Shown here: positions 52,784-64,000 of the stretch, piece by piece
How positions within the stretch are numbered: the stretch's first letter is position 1
How the letters are laid out: the number at the start of each line of letters is the position of its first letter
The notes under the pieces: model-generated
What the model saw: only the letters and a program-made list of their open reading frames with translations
Databases searched by the model: none
What the model was told of the DNA's origin: nothing
Assembly: GCA_046233135.1 (NCBI GenBank)
Contig: JBJXHN010000006.1
Coordinates: 186,001 to 250,000 of the forward strand
Length of the DNA stretch: 64,000 nucleotides
Origin: JBJXHN01 sp046233135
GTDB lineage: Bacteria > Pseudomonadota > Alphaproteobacteria > Rhodospirillales > Rhodospirillaceae
Direction of reading: 5' to 3'
Program-made: the position numbers and the translations under genes

Positions 52784-54043
52784 ATGGACGCAGGAACGCT
52801 CTCTGACGTTTCTCGGCGCAGGACGATGATCCTGGCTCTGGCGGTCGCCCTTCTCGACAGCATGGGGGTCGGGCTGGTCATTCCCGTCTTTCCGCGTCTG
52901 GTCCAAGAGGTCGGGCATACGGATGTGGGCGGCGGGGCTCAGATCGGGGGACTTCTGTTCGCCGCCTATAGCGTCATGACCTTCGCCTTCGCACCGCTGC
53001 TGGGGGCGCTTTCCGACCGCTTCGGCCGGCGGCCGCTGCTGCTGCTGGCGGTTGGGGGGCTGGTGTTCGACTATCTGCTTCAGGCGATGACCTTTTCTCT
53101 CGGCTGGCTGTTTGTGGGCCGGTCGGTCGCGGGGCTGTGCGGGGCGTCCGTCGTGATCGCCAACGCCTGTCTGTCCGATGTCAGCACGCTGGCCAACCGG
53201 GCGCGGGTTTTCGGCTATATGGGTGCGGCTTTCGGTATCGGCTTCGTACTGGGGCCGGCCGTCGGCGGGGGGCTCGGCGAGTTCGGGACGCGGGTGCCAT
53301 TCTGGGCCGCCGCTGTCCTGTCCGCCATCAATTTCCTGTTCATCCTGCTCTATTTGCCTGAAACCCTGGCGAAGGAAAAGCGGCGCTCTTTCCGGCTTCG
53401 CGATGCCAACCCGCTGGGCATCTTGAAGATCTTCCTGCGCTACCCCGGCATGCTTCCCTATGCGGGCATCCTGGCACTCTATTTTCTGGGAACGGCGGTC
53501 TATATCGGGATCTGGCCCTTTTGGGGATATGCCAAGTTCGAATGGTCGGGAGCCATTGTCGGCCTGACCCTTGCGACGGCCGGGGTGGCGATGGGGGCTT
53601 TGCAGTCTTTGGGGGTCGGACCCGCCGTGGCCCGCCTTGGTGAAAAGCGGATTGTTGTGATCGGCTTGGCCGTCGCCGCGCTGACCTGTGTCGGGTTCGG
53701 TGTCGTGTCATCGACGGGACTAGTTTTTGTCTTGCTGATTCTCCACGCACCGGACGGTTTTGTGCAGCCCGGCATTGTGGCGCTGATGTCCAAGGGGATG
53801 CCCGAGGACAGCCAGGGCGCCCTGCAAGGGGGGATCGCCGCGATTCAAAGCCTTGCCTTCCTGTTCGGAACCCTGCTGTTCTCGCAGATCTTCAGCTATT
53901 TCACATCCCCGGCCGCGCCGCTCTACAGCGTCGATATCGCTTTTTACGGCGCAGGCGGCGTGTTCGTCATTGCGCTTGCCTGGATGGTCTCGCAAGCGAT
54001 CCGCCATCGTCGGGCCGCCCTGGCGGCAGAAACTGCGGGTTAG
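52784..54043 (+). CDS. MFS transporter, TetA-like
   Basis: 419 residues and about twelve helices. The tetracycline-efflux type N-terminus MILALAVALLDSMGVGLVIPVFPRLVQEV and motif A GALSDRFGRRPLLLLAVGG are clear, with GYMGAAFGIGFVLGPAVGGGLGEFG as the antiporter motif C. It is a likely drug or metabolite/proton antiporter; the substrate is unknown. AAAGGA precedes the ATG. A 294-bp gap before it holds no supported gene. Its stop overlaps that of the convergent glycosyltransferase. Confidence 0.87.
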   Translation: MDAGTLSDVSRRRTMILALAVALLDSMGVGLVIPVFPRLVQEVGHTDVGGGAQIGGLLFAAYSVMTFAFAPLLGALSDRFGRRPLLLLAVGGLVFDYLLQAMTFSLGWLFVGRSVAGLCGASVVIANACLSDVSTLANRARVFGYMGAAFGIGFVLGPAVGGGLGEFGTRVPFWAAAVLSAINFLFILLYLPETLAKEKRRSFRLRDANPLGILKIFLRYPGMLPYAGILALYFLGTAVYIGIWPFWGYAKFEWSGAIVGLTLATAGVAMGALQSLGVGPAVARLGEKRIVVIGLAVAALTCVGFGVVSSTGLVFVLLILHAPDGFVQPGIVALMSKGMPEDSQGALQGGIAAIQSLAFLFGTLLFSQIFSYFTSPAAPLYSVDIAFYGAGGVFVIALAWMVSQAIRHRRAALAAETAG

Positions 54044-55242
54044 GGGGAAATGGTTGCCGTTCCTGCCGCGTCGTCCCCGGGACCGCCTTCCCACAGGCTG
54101 CGCAGGGTGCGGCAGGCGTTTTGCCAGTCGAAGTCGTGGCGGATGGCCGTGGGCGGCTCCGGCTGCGTGGCCAGTGCGGTCTGCATGGCGCGCACGGCCT
54201 CTTCGGGCGTGCGGTAGCCGTGGGCATTGGGATAGCGCAGGAACGGCTCGTTGGCCGGACAGTCCGGCAGCACCACATGGCGGCCGGCCACCAGGGCGTC
54301 GGCGGTGGCGGTGCACAGCACCTCGCTGAGGGACGGATTGAAGAACACCCGGTAGTCCGGCAGCACCGTCCACGGACTGCCACTGGGGCCGAGGAACCGG
54401 ACGGGCGCCCTGCGATCGTCGGCGCGGCGGCGGATGGCCTCCTCGTCCGGGCCGTTGCCGTAGATGTCGATGGGCAGGTCCAGATGGGCGGCCATGTCGA
54501 TCACCTCGGCCAGCCCCTTGTCCCACACCAGCCGGCCGAGGAAATAGACGCCCCGGGTTTCCGCCGTGACCGGCGGCACAGCGGCATAGGACGGCAGCAC
54601 GCCGGTAACCCGGGCATCGCGCACCGGATGGTTCAGGTCGGGCAGGGAAACGGCCGGCGACAAGGGGATGATCAGATCGGTGTGGCGGCGGATCAGCACG
54701 CGGTGCCCCCCTTCCACCACCCGTGACAGCCAGCGCAGGGGCGCGGGCAGGGAGCGCGCCACGTAGTAGCCGTAGTTGGTCATGACTAGTCCGATCACAT
54801 GCCGGGCCGCCACGCGCCGGCGCGGGCGGGTGGCGGGGAACCAGCACAGATGTTCCGGCTCTGCCAGCAGCATCACGTGTGCCGCTGGTCCGGCGCCGAA
54901 GATGTCTTCGCCGGGGACGATGCCGCGCAGTCGCCGGGAATAGAGGCCGCGATAGGGAAAGAAAGCGGTGGGGGCGGCGGGGCAGCCCAGGCGCAAGGCT
55001 TCCTCGGCCAGCCAGGCGGCCTGGGCCTCGGGCGTCTGGAACACCGGGCTCTGCCACAGACGGCGCTGGGCGGTGGGGGGGATCCAGGGAAAGCCGTAGG
55101 CCACCCGCAACCCCTGGGCCGCCAGCCCGGCAGCCTGCCACAGGGACAGATAGGCCGGGCCGGTGCGCCACGGCAGGCTCGCGGTGGTGATCACCGACAC
55201 GTCCACGGACGGGCTCGGTTGAGGGGATGTGTCGGACGGCAT
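54040..55242 (-). CDS. Digalactosyldiacylglycerol synthase-like glycosyltransferase
   Basis: 400 residues of the GT4 type. It resembles the plant DGD1/DGD2 enzymes at characteristic places: DVSVITTASLPWRTGPAY, the FFPYRGLYSRRLRGIVPGEDI segment, LAEPEHLCWF, VIGLVMTNYGYYVA, GVYFLGRLVWDKGLAEVID, IYGNGPDEE and VFFNPSLSEVLCTATADALVAGRHVVLPDCPANEPFLRYPN. These enzymes add a second galactose to galactolipid. MGDG synthase is not in the window. The divergent epimerase gene could supply UDP-galactose. The ATG at 55242 (MPSDTSP) is preferred; an upstream frame to 55401 lacks conserved sequence. Confidence 0.8.
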   Translation of the reverse strand: MPSDTSPQPSPSVDVSVITTASLPWRTGPAYLSLWQAAGLAAQGLRVAYGFPWIPPTAQRRLWQSPVFQTPEAQAAWLAEEALRLGCPAAPTAFFPYRGLYSRRLRGIVPGEDIFGAGPAAHVMLLAEPEHLCWFPATRPRRRVAARHVIGLVMTNYGYYVARSLPAPLRWLSRVVEGGHRVLIRRHTDLIIPLSPAVSLPDLNHPVRDARVTGVLPSYAAVPPVTAETRGVYFLGRLVWDKGLAEVIDMAAHLDLPIDIYGNGPDEEAIRRRADDRRAPVRFLGPSGSPWTVLPDYRVFFNPSLSEVLCTATADALVAGRHVVLPDCPANEPFLRYPNAHGYRTPEEAVRAMQTALATQPEPPTAIRHDFDWQNACRTLRSLWEGGPGDDAAGTATISP

Positions 55243-55351
55243 AGATGTGCAAACAGCCTTTGGCGATGGAAGAGCGGCCTGTATAGCATAAAAGAGACAG
55301 AGCCGTGGTAAGCCCGCTTCGGCTTTTCGAGCAACCGATAGGGGTGAGGCC

Positions 55352-56359
55352 ATGGCGGATTTATGGTGCCTGGTTGGCGGTGGCGGCTTCATCGGCACCA
55401 ATCTGGCGCGTCATTTGATGGCAGAGGGCCACCGGGTGCGCCTGTTCGGCCATCCCCCCGCCGATCCCGCCTTGCTTGAAGGGCTGTGTCCGGACGGCAT
55501 CCCTCTGTGGCAGGCCGACCTCAAGGACCGGGACGCCCTGCGCGAGGCCGTGGCCGGATGCAAGGTGGTGGTCCATCTGGTTGGCGCGACCAATCTGCCG
55601 GCGACCGAGGCCAACAACGCCCGTGATGTGGCCCAGACCGTGGAAGCCACCCTGGGGCTGCTGGATATGGGCATCGCAGGGCTGTACGAGCGGCTGGTGT
55701 TCGTTTCTTCCGGCGGCACGGTCTATGGGGTGCCCGACCGCCTGCCGATCCCCGAAGACAGCCCCCACTGGCCGATTTCATCCTATGGTGTCGGCAAGCT
55801 GGCGGTCGAACGCTATCTGCATGTCTACCACCACCTGCATGGCCTGGACTACCGCATCGCCCGGGTTGCCAACCCCTATGGTCCGGGCCAACGGCCGGGG
55901 CGGGGGCAGGGGGTGGTGGCCGCCCTGCTGCACAGCGCGCTGACCGGCCGGCCCTTTCCGCTGATGGGCGAGGGCTCGGTGGTGCGCGATTATGTGGCGG
56001 TGGCCGATGTTTGCGCTGCCCTGTCGGCGCTGGGTGGCCTGGCCGACCCGCTGGACCGGGTGGTCAATGTCGGCTCCGGCATGGGACTGTCGGTGCGCGA
56101 GATGATCCGTCTGGTCGAAGAGGTGTCCGGCCGGCCCATTCTGCTGGAGCCCCGGCCGGCCCGGTCCCTGGATGTGCCGGCCAGTGTGCTGGATATCTCC
56201 CGCGCCCGCCGCATGCTCGGCTGGGCGCCGGTGGTGTCCCTGCGCGATGGTCTGGCAGAGGCGGCCGAGTGGATGGCCGGCTACCTGGATTTGGCATCCC
56301 CCGGCGGGGCAGGGGTTTACAGCAGCCCGCTGAGGAAGGCTGCGACACCGGCGAAGTAG
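55352..56359 (+). CDS. NAD-dependent sugar-nucleotide epimerase/dehydratase
   Basis: 335 residues of the extended SDR family. Seen are the Rossmann motif LVGGGGFIGTNLARHLM, the catalytic Ser region VFVSSGGTVYG, and Y145-x3-K149 in SSYGVGKLAVERYL. RIARVANPYGPGQRPGRGQG and NVGSGMGLSVREMIRLVEEVSG fit UDP-glucose 4-epimerase-like enzymes. It probably interconverts UDP-glucose and UDP-galactose for the divergent DGD-like transferase; this is inference. Its 3' end overlaps the convergent gene by 43 bases. Confidence 0.85.
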   Translation: MADLWCLVGGGGFIGTNLARHLMAEGHRVRLFGHPPADPALLEGLCPDGIPLWQADLKDRDALREAVAGCKVVVHLVGATNLPATEANNARDVAQTVEATLGLLDMGIAGLYERLVFVSSGGTVYGVPDRLPIPEDSPHWPISSYGVGKLAVERYLHVYHHLHGLDYRIARVANPYGPGQRPGRGQGVVAALLHSALTGRPFPLMGEGSVVRDYVAVADVCAALSALGGLADPLDRVVNVGSGMGLSVREMIRLVEEVSGRPILLEPRPARSLDVPASVLDISRARRMLGWAPVVSLRDGLAEAAEWMAGYLDLASPGGAGVYSSPLRKAATPAK

Positions 56360-57453
56360 TGGACCAGGGTCACTCCCGCCAGGTTCTTGTGCCGCAGATA
56401 CAGCAGACCGAAGATGATACTGCTGACGATGGTGATTAGCACGGCGGTCAGGCCGAAGTGCATGTGGCCGATGCCGAACAATATGGCGGTGATAACGGCG
56501 GCCTTGATGCCTTTTTTGTCATCCAGAAAGCGCTGGAACGAGTTCTGCATGAACCCGCGGGCCACCAGTTCTTGCAGAAAGCTGTGGAACAGGTAAGGCA
56601 GGGCACCGGCGATGTCGAAGTCCAATGCCTTGCCCGTATGTGCGCCGGTCGCAACCAGAATCTGGCGCAGGACAAGGGCGCCCAGCACCAGGATGACGGA
56701 CATGACCGCCCCTTCGATGGTGGAGCGGCGCAGGCCGACGCGGGTCACGCCCAGATCGGGCGGAGAGATCCCCATCCGCCACATGACAAGGACCGAGGGG
56801 ATCAGCAGGATGACGAGATATCCCCAACTGAACTGGCTGGTGTAGATATTGATCTTAAGCAGCTGGGTGGTGATCAGTTCGTTGGCGATGGAGCCAATGC
56901 ACATGATGGCGATCATGTAGACGAAGAACTGGCCGAACAGCTGCCGTTCCTTCGCTGCGATCACTTCACGTTCCAGCACCTTGACGTGGTTGTCGGTGTT
57001 GACGCGGATGCGCTGCACAACCGGTGTGCTCAGGCAGGCTTTCAGCTCGGCCAGCAGGTGGTTGCTGTTGGGCAGGGCGGTCAGGCCTTCGGGATCGATG
57101 ACCAGCATCCGGCATTCCGTTCCGGCCCGGGCCGATGCCGACCGGGGCTGGCCATCGATCATCGCCATTTCGCCCAGGGTCTGCCCTTCGGTCAGGTCGA
57201 GCAGACGGTATTCCCCTTGGGTCGTCGTCCCGGGGCGGTAGATCTCCACGGTTCCTTCCTCGATCAGGTAAAGGACCGTCGAGCGTTCGCCCTCGGTAAT
57301 AATAATCGTGCCTGCGGCGACCACCTGTTCGACCGTGTGTTCGGCAAGGGTCCGGCGGATCTCCGGCGTCATGGAGTCGAACAAATGGAAACGGCCCAGG
57401 CGGTCCTCGATCGAGGAAACGGCGGCATCGGTAGCGGCAGGCGAGGCGGTCAT
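56317..57453 (-). CDS. Cyclic-nucleotide-binding domain fused to CPBP-type membrane protein
   Basis: 378 residues. Residues about 20-130 are a Crp/cNMP-like fold (GTIIITEGERSTVLYLIEEGTVEIYRPG, LGEMAMIDGQPRSASARAG). From about residue 175 come six or more membrane helices with a CPBP (CAAX protease/bacteriocin-processing) core: motif 1 is QELVARG (Q294, E295, R299) where the family has EExxxR, and motif 2 is FGIGH. The first Glu is thus Gln. Function is unknown; a ligand-gated intramembrane protease or scaffold is possible. The ATG at 57453 was chosen; the frame extends to a TTG at 57525. Confidence 0.8.
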   Translation of the reverse strand: MTASPAATDAAVSSIEDRLGRFHLFDSMTPEIRRTLAEHTVEQVVAAGTIIITEGERSTVLYLIEEGTVEIYRPGTTTQGEYRLLDLTEGQTLGEMAMIDGQPRSASARAGTECRMLVIDPEGLTALPNSNHLLAELKACLSTPVVQRIRVNTDNHVKVLEREVIAAKERQLFGQFFVYMIAIMCIGSIANELITTQLLKINIYTSQFSWGYLVILLIPSVLVMWRMGISPPDLGVTRVGLRRSTIEGAVMSVILVLGALVLRQILVATGAHTGKALDFDIAGALPYLFHSFLQELVARGFMQNSFQRFLDDKKGIKAAVITAILFGIGHMHFGLTAVLITIVSSIIFGLLYLRHKNLAGVTLVHYFAGVAAFLSGLL

Positions 57454-57631
57454 CAGGGAGCGTGTCCAGGTTGTCACGGTTCGGAACGGAACGCGGAGTA
57501 TCCGCCGCTCCCGGCCCTCGTGCAAGCCCGGTCGTCCGTTATATCCTATACAGCCGAAATTCTATGGCGGGGGCTGGGTCATTCCTCGCGCGGACCGGGA
57601 AAACCGGTCCCAGCCTTCCCGCTGGATGGCT

Positions 57632-59122
57632 TTAGCTGATATCGCTGGAGACCCGTTTGACCGCTTGAATCCAGCCGGCATAGCGCTGTTCCCGTTCCTC
57701 GGCGGGCATGGCGGGTTCGAACAGGCGGTCGCGGTGCCATTGCTCGGTGATGGTGTCCAGGCTGTCGTACAGGCCGACGGTCAGCCCGGCGAGATAGGCC
57801 GCCCCGGCCACCGTGGTTTCCACCACCGCCGGCCGCTCCACCTTGACGTCGTTGATGTCGGCGAGGAACTGGCAGATCCAGTCGTTGACCACCATACCGC
57901 CGTCCACCCGCAGGGAAACGGGTTTCGCACCGCTGTCGGCGACCATGGCATCGAGCATGTCGCGGGTCTGGTAGCCCTGGGCCTCCAGCGCGGCGCGGAC
58001 CACGTGGGCGCGTTCGGTATAGCGCGACAGGCCGACGATGGCCCCGCGCGCCGCCTCGTCCCAGTAGGGGGCGCCGAGGCCGGTGAAGGCCGGCACCATA
58101 TAGCAACCCCGGGTATCGGGGACGGAGGCGGCGAGGGCTTCGGACTCTCCGGCGCTGTCGATCAGCCCCAGGCCGTCACGCAGCCACTGCACGGCGGCTC
58201 CGGCGACGAAGATGGAGCCTTCCAGGGCATAGGTTGTGCGTCCCTCCAGGCGGTAGGCGATGGTGGTCAGCAGCCGGTTGCGGCTTTCGACGAAGGTGTC
58301 GCCGATGTTGATCAGAGCAAAGGCGCCGGTGCCGTAGGTGGACTTGATCATGCCCTTTTCGAAGCAGGCCTGACCGACCACGGCGGCGTGCTGGTCGCCG
58401 GCCATGCCGGTTATCGGGATCGGGGCACCGAACAGATCGGCGGTGGTTTCGCCGAAACGCGCGGCGTTGTCCATCACCTCGGGCAGCATCACCTTGGGGA
58501 TGCGGAACAGGGCCAGCAGATCGTCGTCCCAGCGATTGGCGCGGATGTCGAACAGCAATGTGCGGGCGGCGTTGGTGGCGTCGGTGGCATGAATCTTGCC
58601 GCCCGTCAGCTTGTACAGCAGCCAGGAATCCACGGTGCCGAAGGCGATTTCTCCGGCTTCGGCGCGGCGGCGCAGGGTGGGGTCGCCGTGTTCCAGAATC
58701 CAGGCAACCTTGGTGGCGGAGAAATAGGAATCGATCAGCAGGCCGGTCTTGCGGCGGATCAGGCTTTCATGCCCACCGGCGCGCAAGTCCCGGCAATAGG
58801 CGACGCTGCGGCGGTCCTGCCAGACGATGGCCTTGTGCACCGGCTCGCCGCTGGCGCGGTCCCACAGCACGGCGGTCTCGCGCTGGTTGGTCACGCCGAT
58901 GGCGGCGATGTCGCGCGCTCCCAGACCGGCCTTGGTCAGAACGTCGCGGCAGACCGTCAGGGTGTCGGCCCAGATGTCCATGGCATCGTGTTCCACCCAG
59001 CCCGAGTTGGGGAAATGCTGGGTCAGTTCCTTCTGGGCGACCGCCACCGGCTTGCCGGCGGCGTCGAAGACGATGGCACGGGAACTGGTTGTGCCCTGAT
59101 CGATGGCAAGGATGTAGGACAT
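57632..59122 (-). CDS. glpK: Glycerol kinase
   Basis: 496 residues of the FGGY kinase family: the ATP-binding LAIDQGTTSSRAIVFDAAG at the start, GVTNQRETAVLWDRASGEPVHKAIVWQDRRS, the glycerol-site region WLLYKLTGGKIHATDATNAARTLLFD and PAFTGLGAPYWDEAARGAI. It phosphorylates glycerol imported by the ABC system encoded upstream to glycerol 3-phosphate. A terminator separates it from glpV, so it may have partly independent expression. Confidence 0.97.
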   Translation of the reverse strand: MSYILAIDQGTTSSRAIVFDAAGKPVAVAQKELTQHFPNSGWVEHDAMDIWADTLTVCRDVLTKAGLGARDIAAIGVTNQRETAVLWDRASGEPVHKAIVWQDRRSVAYCRDLRAGGHESLIRRKTGLLIDSYFSATKVAWILEHGDPTLRRRAEAGEIAFGTVDSWLLYKLTGGKIHATDATNAARTLLFDIRANRWDDDLLALFRIPKVMLPEVMDNAARFGETTADLFGAPIPITGMAGDQHAAVVGQACFEKGMIKSTYGTGAFALINIGDTFVESRNRLLTTIAYRLEGRTTYALEGSIFVAGAAVQWLRDGLGLIDSAGESEALAASVPDTRGCYMVPAFTGLGAPYWDEAARGAIVGLSRYTERAHVVRAALEAQGYQTRDMLDAMVADSGAKPVSLRVDGGMVVNDWICQFLADINDVKVERPAVVETTVAGAAYLAGLTVGLYDSLDTITEQWHRDRLFEPAMPAEEREQRYAGWIQAVKRVSSDIS

Positions 59123-59229
59123 GGGTGTTTCCTCTGGGCGGTGGGGGCCGCGTTATTTGATCGACATGATTGGCCCGTATCCTGGGCAAGGCCGCCCCCC
59201 GGGTCCAGGTCCCGGCAGACGTACGGATG

Positions 59230-59271
59230 AAAAAAAGGGCCGGGCGCTCCAGGGGAAGGAGCCCCCGGCCC
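59230..59271 (-). terminator. Intrinsic terminator after glpV
   Basis: On the minus strand a GC-rich 14-bp stem (plus arms 59237-59250 and 59258-59271, one mismatch) is followed by seven T. It lies between glpV and glpK and would reduce transcription into glpK. Confidence 0.85.
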
Positions 59272-59340
59272 TGCAGGGGGGAAACCCGGGCCGGTATCAG
59301 GAGGAGGAAGAGAGGACCGGGTCCGGGCTTCCGGCGGAAT

Positions 59341-61062
<1,722 letters not shown>

Positions 61063-61165
61063 GTTTACCTCCCTTGGGTCCGCGTGTCTTTGGGGTTGTT
61101 CCGGGAAGGCGATCCGGCTCCGCGGTTCACCGGGACCTTCCATTTTCTGTTTCTTGTCTGCGCAG

Positions 61166-61444
61166 TCACGCCCAGCGGAAGATGCAGCCGGCGTAGATGA
61201 TGGACACCGCCGAAGCCACCCACAGGTGCGGCCCCACCAGGCCCAGCCAGGCCAGATGGATGAAGGCGCTGCCCAGAAGCGAAATGAACAGGCGGTCGCC
61301 CCGGGTGGTGCTGATGCGCAGGATGCCCTTGCGCTCGATGGTGGGGCGGCGGGTCTCCAGCACCACCATGGCCGTCAGGGTCAGGGCGATGCCGATGAAA
61401 AACAGCGCGGTGGGCCAGGTCCAGGCCATCCAGGCAAGTGTCAT
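61166..61444 (-). CDS. DUF2160 small membrane protein of the glycerol importer operon
   Basis: 92 residues with three predicted membrane helices (WPTALFFIGIALTLTAMVVLE, LFISLLGSAFIHLAWLGLVG, LWVASAVSIIYAGCIF). DUF2160 proteins occur almost always between glpQ and glpV, as here. The role is not known; an accessory membrane subunit of the transporter is likely. Confidence 0.9.
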   Translation of the reverse strand: MTLAWMAWTWPTALFFIGIALTLTAMVVLETRRPTIERKGILRISTTRGDRLFISLLGSAFIHLAWLGLVGPHLWVASAVSIIYAGCIFRWA

Positions 61445-61481
61445 GGTCGGAGGTCCTTTCTCGTCCGTCCGGGAACCGGGG

Positions 61482-62405
<924 letters not shown>

Positions 62406-62467
62406 CGGTCAGTTCCTTGTTGCCGGATCGCGGGCGGCGGGGATGCGGACGGCTGGCACGCGCCTCC

Positions 62468-63358
62468 TCAGTCCTCTCCGGCAGGGGGTTTGGTCTCGCG
62501 GGCGTCATGGTTGGTCATGACGGTGTAAAAGACCCAGGACAGCAGCAGGATGATCAGGAAGTAGATGATCGACATCGCGGCTGCCGGACCCAGGTCGAAC
62601 TGGCCGATGGCCATTTTTACCAGGTCGATGGACAGGAAGGTGGTGGAATTCCCCGGGCCGCCGCCGGTGACGACGAAGGGCTCGGTGTAGATCATGAAAC
62701 TGTCCATGAAGCGCAGCAGCACGGCGATCAGCAGCACCCGATGCATCTTCGGCAGCTGGATATAGCGGAACACGGCGAAGCGCGAGGCGCCGTCGATGCG
62801 CGCGGCCTGGTAATAGGCGTCGGGGATCGACTGCAAACCGGCGTAGCACAGCAGGGCGACCAGCGAGGTCCAGTGCCAGACATCCATCACCACCACGGTG
62901 ATCCAGGCGGCCACGGGCTCCTGGGTGTAGTTGTAGTCAATGCCCAGGGCGTAGAGGGTATGACCGAGCAGGCCGATGTCCACGCGGCCGAAGATCTGCC
63001 AGATGGTGCCCACCACGTTCCAGGGGATCAGCAGCGGCAAGGCCATCAGCACCAGACAGACCGGCACGGCGAGCCCCTTGCGCGGCATGCACAGGGCTAC
63101 GGCGATGCCCAGCGGCACCTCTATGGCCAGGATCAGGGCGGAAAACAGCACCTGGCGCACCAGGGCGGCGTGGAAGCGTTCCGAATTCAGCAGGTCCTGG
63201 AACCATTCGGTCCCGGCCCAGAAGAAGACGTTGTTGCCGAAGGTGTCCTGCACCGAATAGTTCACCACGGTCATCAGCGGCAGCAGGGCGCTGAAGGCGA
63301 CCAGCAGGAACACCGGCAGAACCAGGAACCAGGCCTTGTTGTTCAGGGGCTTGTCCAT
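62468..63358 (-). CDS. glpP: Glycerol ABC transporter permease GlpP
   Basis: 296 residues with six helices of the MalF/UgpA type. LNNKAWFLVLPVFLLVAFSALLPLMTVVNYSVQDTFG starts it, and PDAYYQAARIDGASRFAVFRYIQLPKMHRVLLIAVLLRFMDSF is the coupling loop. It starts two bases after the glpT stop. Confidence 0.95.
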   Translation of the reverse strand: MDKPLNNKAWFLVLPVFLLVAFSALLPLMTVVNYSVQDTFGNNVFFWAGTEWFQDLLNSERFHAALVRQVLFSALILAIEVPLGIAVALCMPRKGLAVPVCLVLMALPLLIPWNVVGTIWQIFGRVDIGLLGHTLYALGIDYNYTQEPVAAWITVVVMDVWHWTSLVALLCYAGLQSIPDAYYQAARIDGASRFAVFRYIQLPKMHRVLLIAVLLRFMDSFMIYTEPFVVTGGGPGNSTTFLSIDLVKMAIGQFDLGPAAAMSIIYFLIILLLSWVFYTVMTNHDARETKPPAGED

Positions 63359-63360
63359 GG

Positions 63361-64000
63361 TCAGGCGCTCCCTTCCACCAGATGATCGTTGACATAGATG
63401 TTGACGCGGGCTGGATCGACGGACAGCCGGGCGGTGGCGCCGTCGATCACCGTGTCTTCCGGGGCCACCACGGCCATGTCATGGCCGTCCAGGCGGACCC
63501 GGGCGATCTTGTAGCGGCCCACGTCTTCGACGGCGCTGATGGTCACCGGAATGCCGGTGCCGTCGGCCGAAAGCTTCAGGAACTCCGGCCGTACGCCCAG
63601 TTCCACCTTGGACCCCACGGCGGGCGCAGCGTAGCCCCGGCCCAGGTCGATCACCGTCTGACCCACCCGGGCGGCGGCGCCGTCGATCTCGCAGGGCAGG
63701 ACGTTCATGCCCGGGGAGCCGATGAAATAGCCGACGAAGGTGTGGGCCGGCCGCTCGAACAGCTCGGCGGGAGTGCCCACCTGGACCACTTCGCCTTCGT
63801 ACATCACCACCACCTTGTCGGCGAAGGTCAGCGCTTCAGTCTGATCGTGGGTCACGTAGATCATGGTGAAGTCGTAGCGGCGGTGCAGTTCCTTCAGCTG
63901 GCTGCGCAGCAGCCACTTCAGGTGCGGATCGATCACCGTCAGCGGTTCATCGAACAGGATCGCGGCGGTGTCCTGGCGCACCAGTCCCCGGCCCAGCGAG
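63361..64000 (-). CDS. glpT: Glycerol ABC transporter ATP-binding protein GlpT, C-terminal part
   Basis: The frame is open to the window edge, so the N-terminal half with Walker A is missing. The visible 213 residues begin at the signature end (SLGRGLVRQDTAAILFDEPLTVIDPHLKW: Walker B with DEPL) and continue with the H-loop YVTHDQTEALTFADKVVVMYEGEVVQVGTPAELF. They end in a MalK-type regulatory OB/TOBE region. With GlpP, GlpQ and GlpV it matches the glycerol importer. GlpS, the second ATPase, should lie beyond the edge. Confidence 0.92.
   Translation of the reverse strand, partial: SLGRGLVRQDTAAILFDEPLTVIDPHLKWLLRSQLKELHRRYDFTMIYVTHDQTEALTFADKVVVMYEGEVVQVGTPAELFERPAHTFVGYFIGSPGMNVLPCEIDGAAARVGQTVIDLGRGYAAPAVGSKVELGVRPEFLKLSADGTGIPVTISAVEDVGRYKIARVRLDGHDMAVVAPEDTVIDGATARLSVDPARVNIYVNDHLVEGSA

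Overview
The window looks like chromosome from a high-GC alphaproteobacterium, most likely in or near the Rhodospirillales. This rests on the bamD-recN-ligA gene order, a GlpT-P-Q-DUF2160-V-K glycerol ABC system of the rhizobial/rhodospirillal kind, many TRAP and branched-chain ABC transporters, and an RSP_7527-like small protein. The species was not identified. Coding density is high. The exceptions are a few AT-rich gaps (6.3-7.1 kb, 14.2-15.0 kb, 51.3-51.7 kb).

Layout. 1-4.6 kb: end of bamD, recN and ligA (housekeeping). 4.6-6.3 kb: a PhyH-type dioxygenase and an NnrU-like membrane protein. 7.1-10.3 kb: a two-gene operon of a MenD-like thiamine-diphosphate enzyme and an MFS transporter, ended by a bidirectional terminator shared with a cupin lipoprotein. 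11.1-14.2 kb: a lone TRAP binding protein upstream of a chemoreceptor. 15-38.6 kb: a large catabolic region. It holds UbiD, a ThDP decarboxylase-like enzyme, a TRAP-TAXI importer, an FMN alpha-hydroxyacid dehydrogenase, UbiX, LysR, an aldehyde dehydrogenase, AraC, a three-subunit molybdenum hydroxylase whose large subunit carries a fused CoxG domain, an acyl-CoA ligase, an enoyl-CoA hydratase and a LivKHMGF-type ABC importer. Together these suggest uptake and degradation of an aromatic or aryl-hydroxyacid compound; the substrate is inferred, not shown.

38.7-40.6 kb holds what I consider the best signal. A thioredoxin-like [2Fe-2S] ferredoxin and a TPR-like protein are divergently transcribed. 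Each has a sigma-54 -24/-12 promoter, and two exact TGT-N10-ACA NifA-type sites lie between them. This implies nitrogen-fixation control and a diazotrophic host. Just beyond are an RSP_7527-like small protein and a stretch with three successive terminator-like hairpins that may encode small RNAs.

40.7-51.3 kb: a 2-hydroxyacid dehydrogenase, an Lrp regulator with a divergent MFS transporter, a GntR regulator, and a peptide-type ABC transporter with a fused permease-ATPase. The transporter is divergent from an M20 amidohydrolase across a perfect FNR/FixK-type box. 51.7-57.5 kb: an AT-richer methyltransferase-like gene, an MFS transporter, a glycosyltransferase resembling plant digalactosyldiacylglycerol synthase, a divergent sugar-nucleotide epimerase, and a cyclic-nucleotide-binding domain fused to a CPBP protease-like membrane domain. 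57.6-64 kb: glycerol kinase and a glycerol ABC importer running off the right edge. Coordinates and starts were read by eye and no database search was run.
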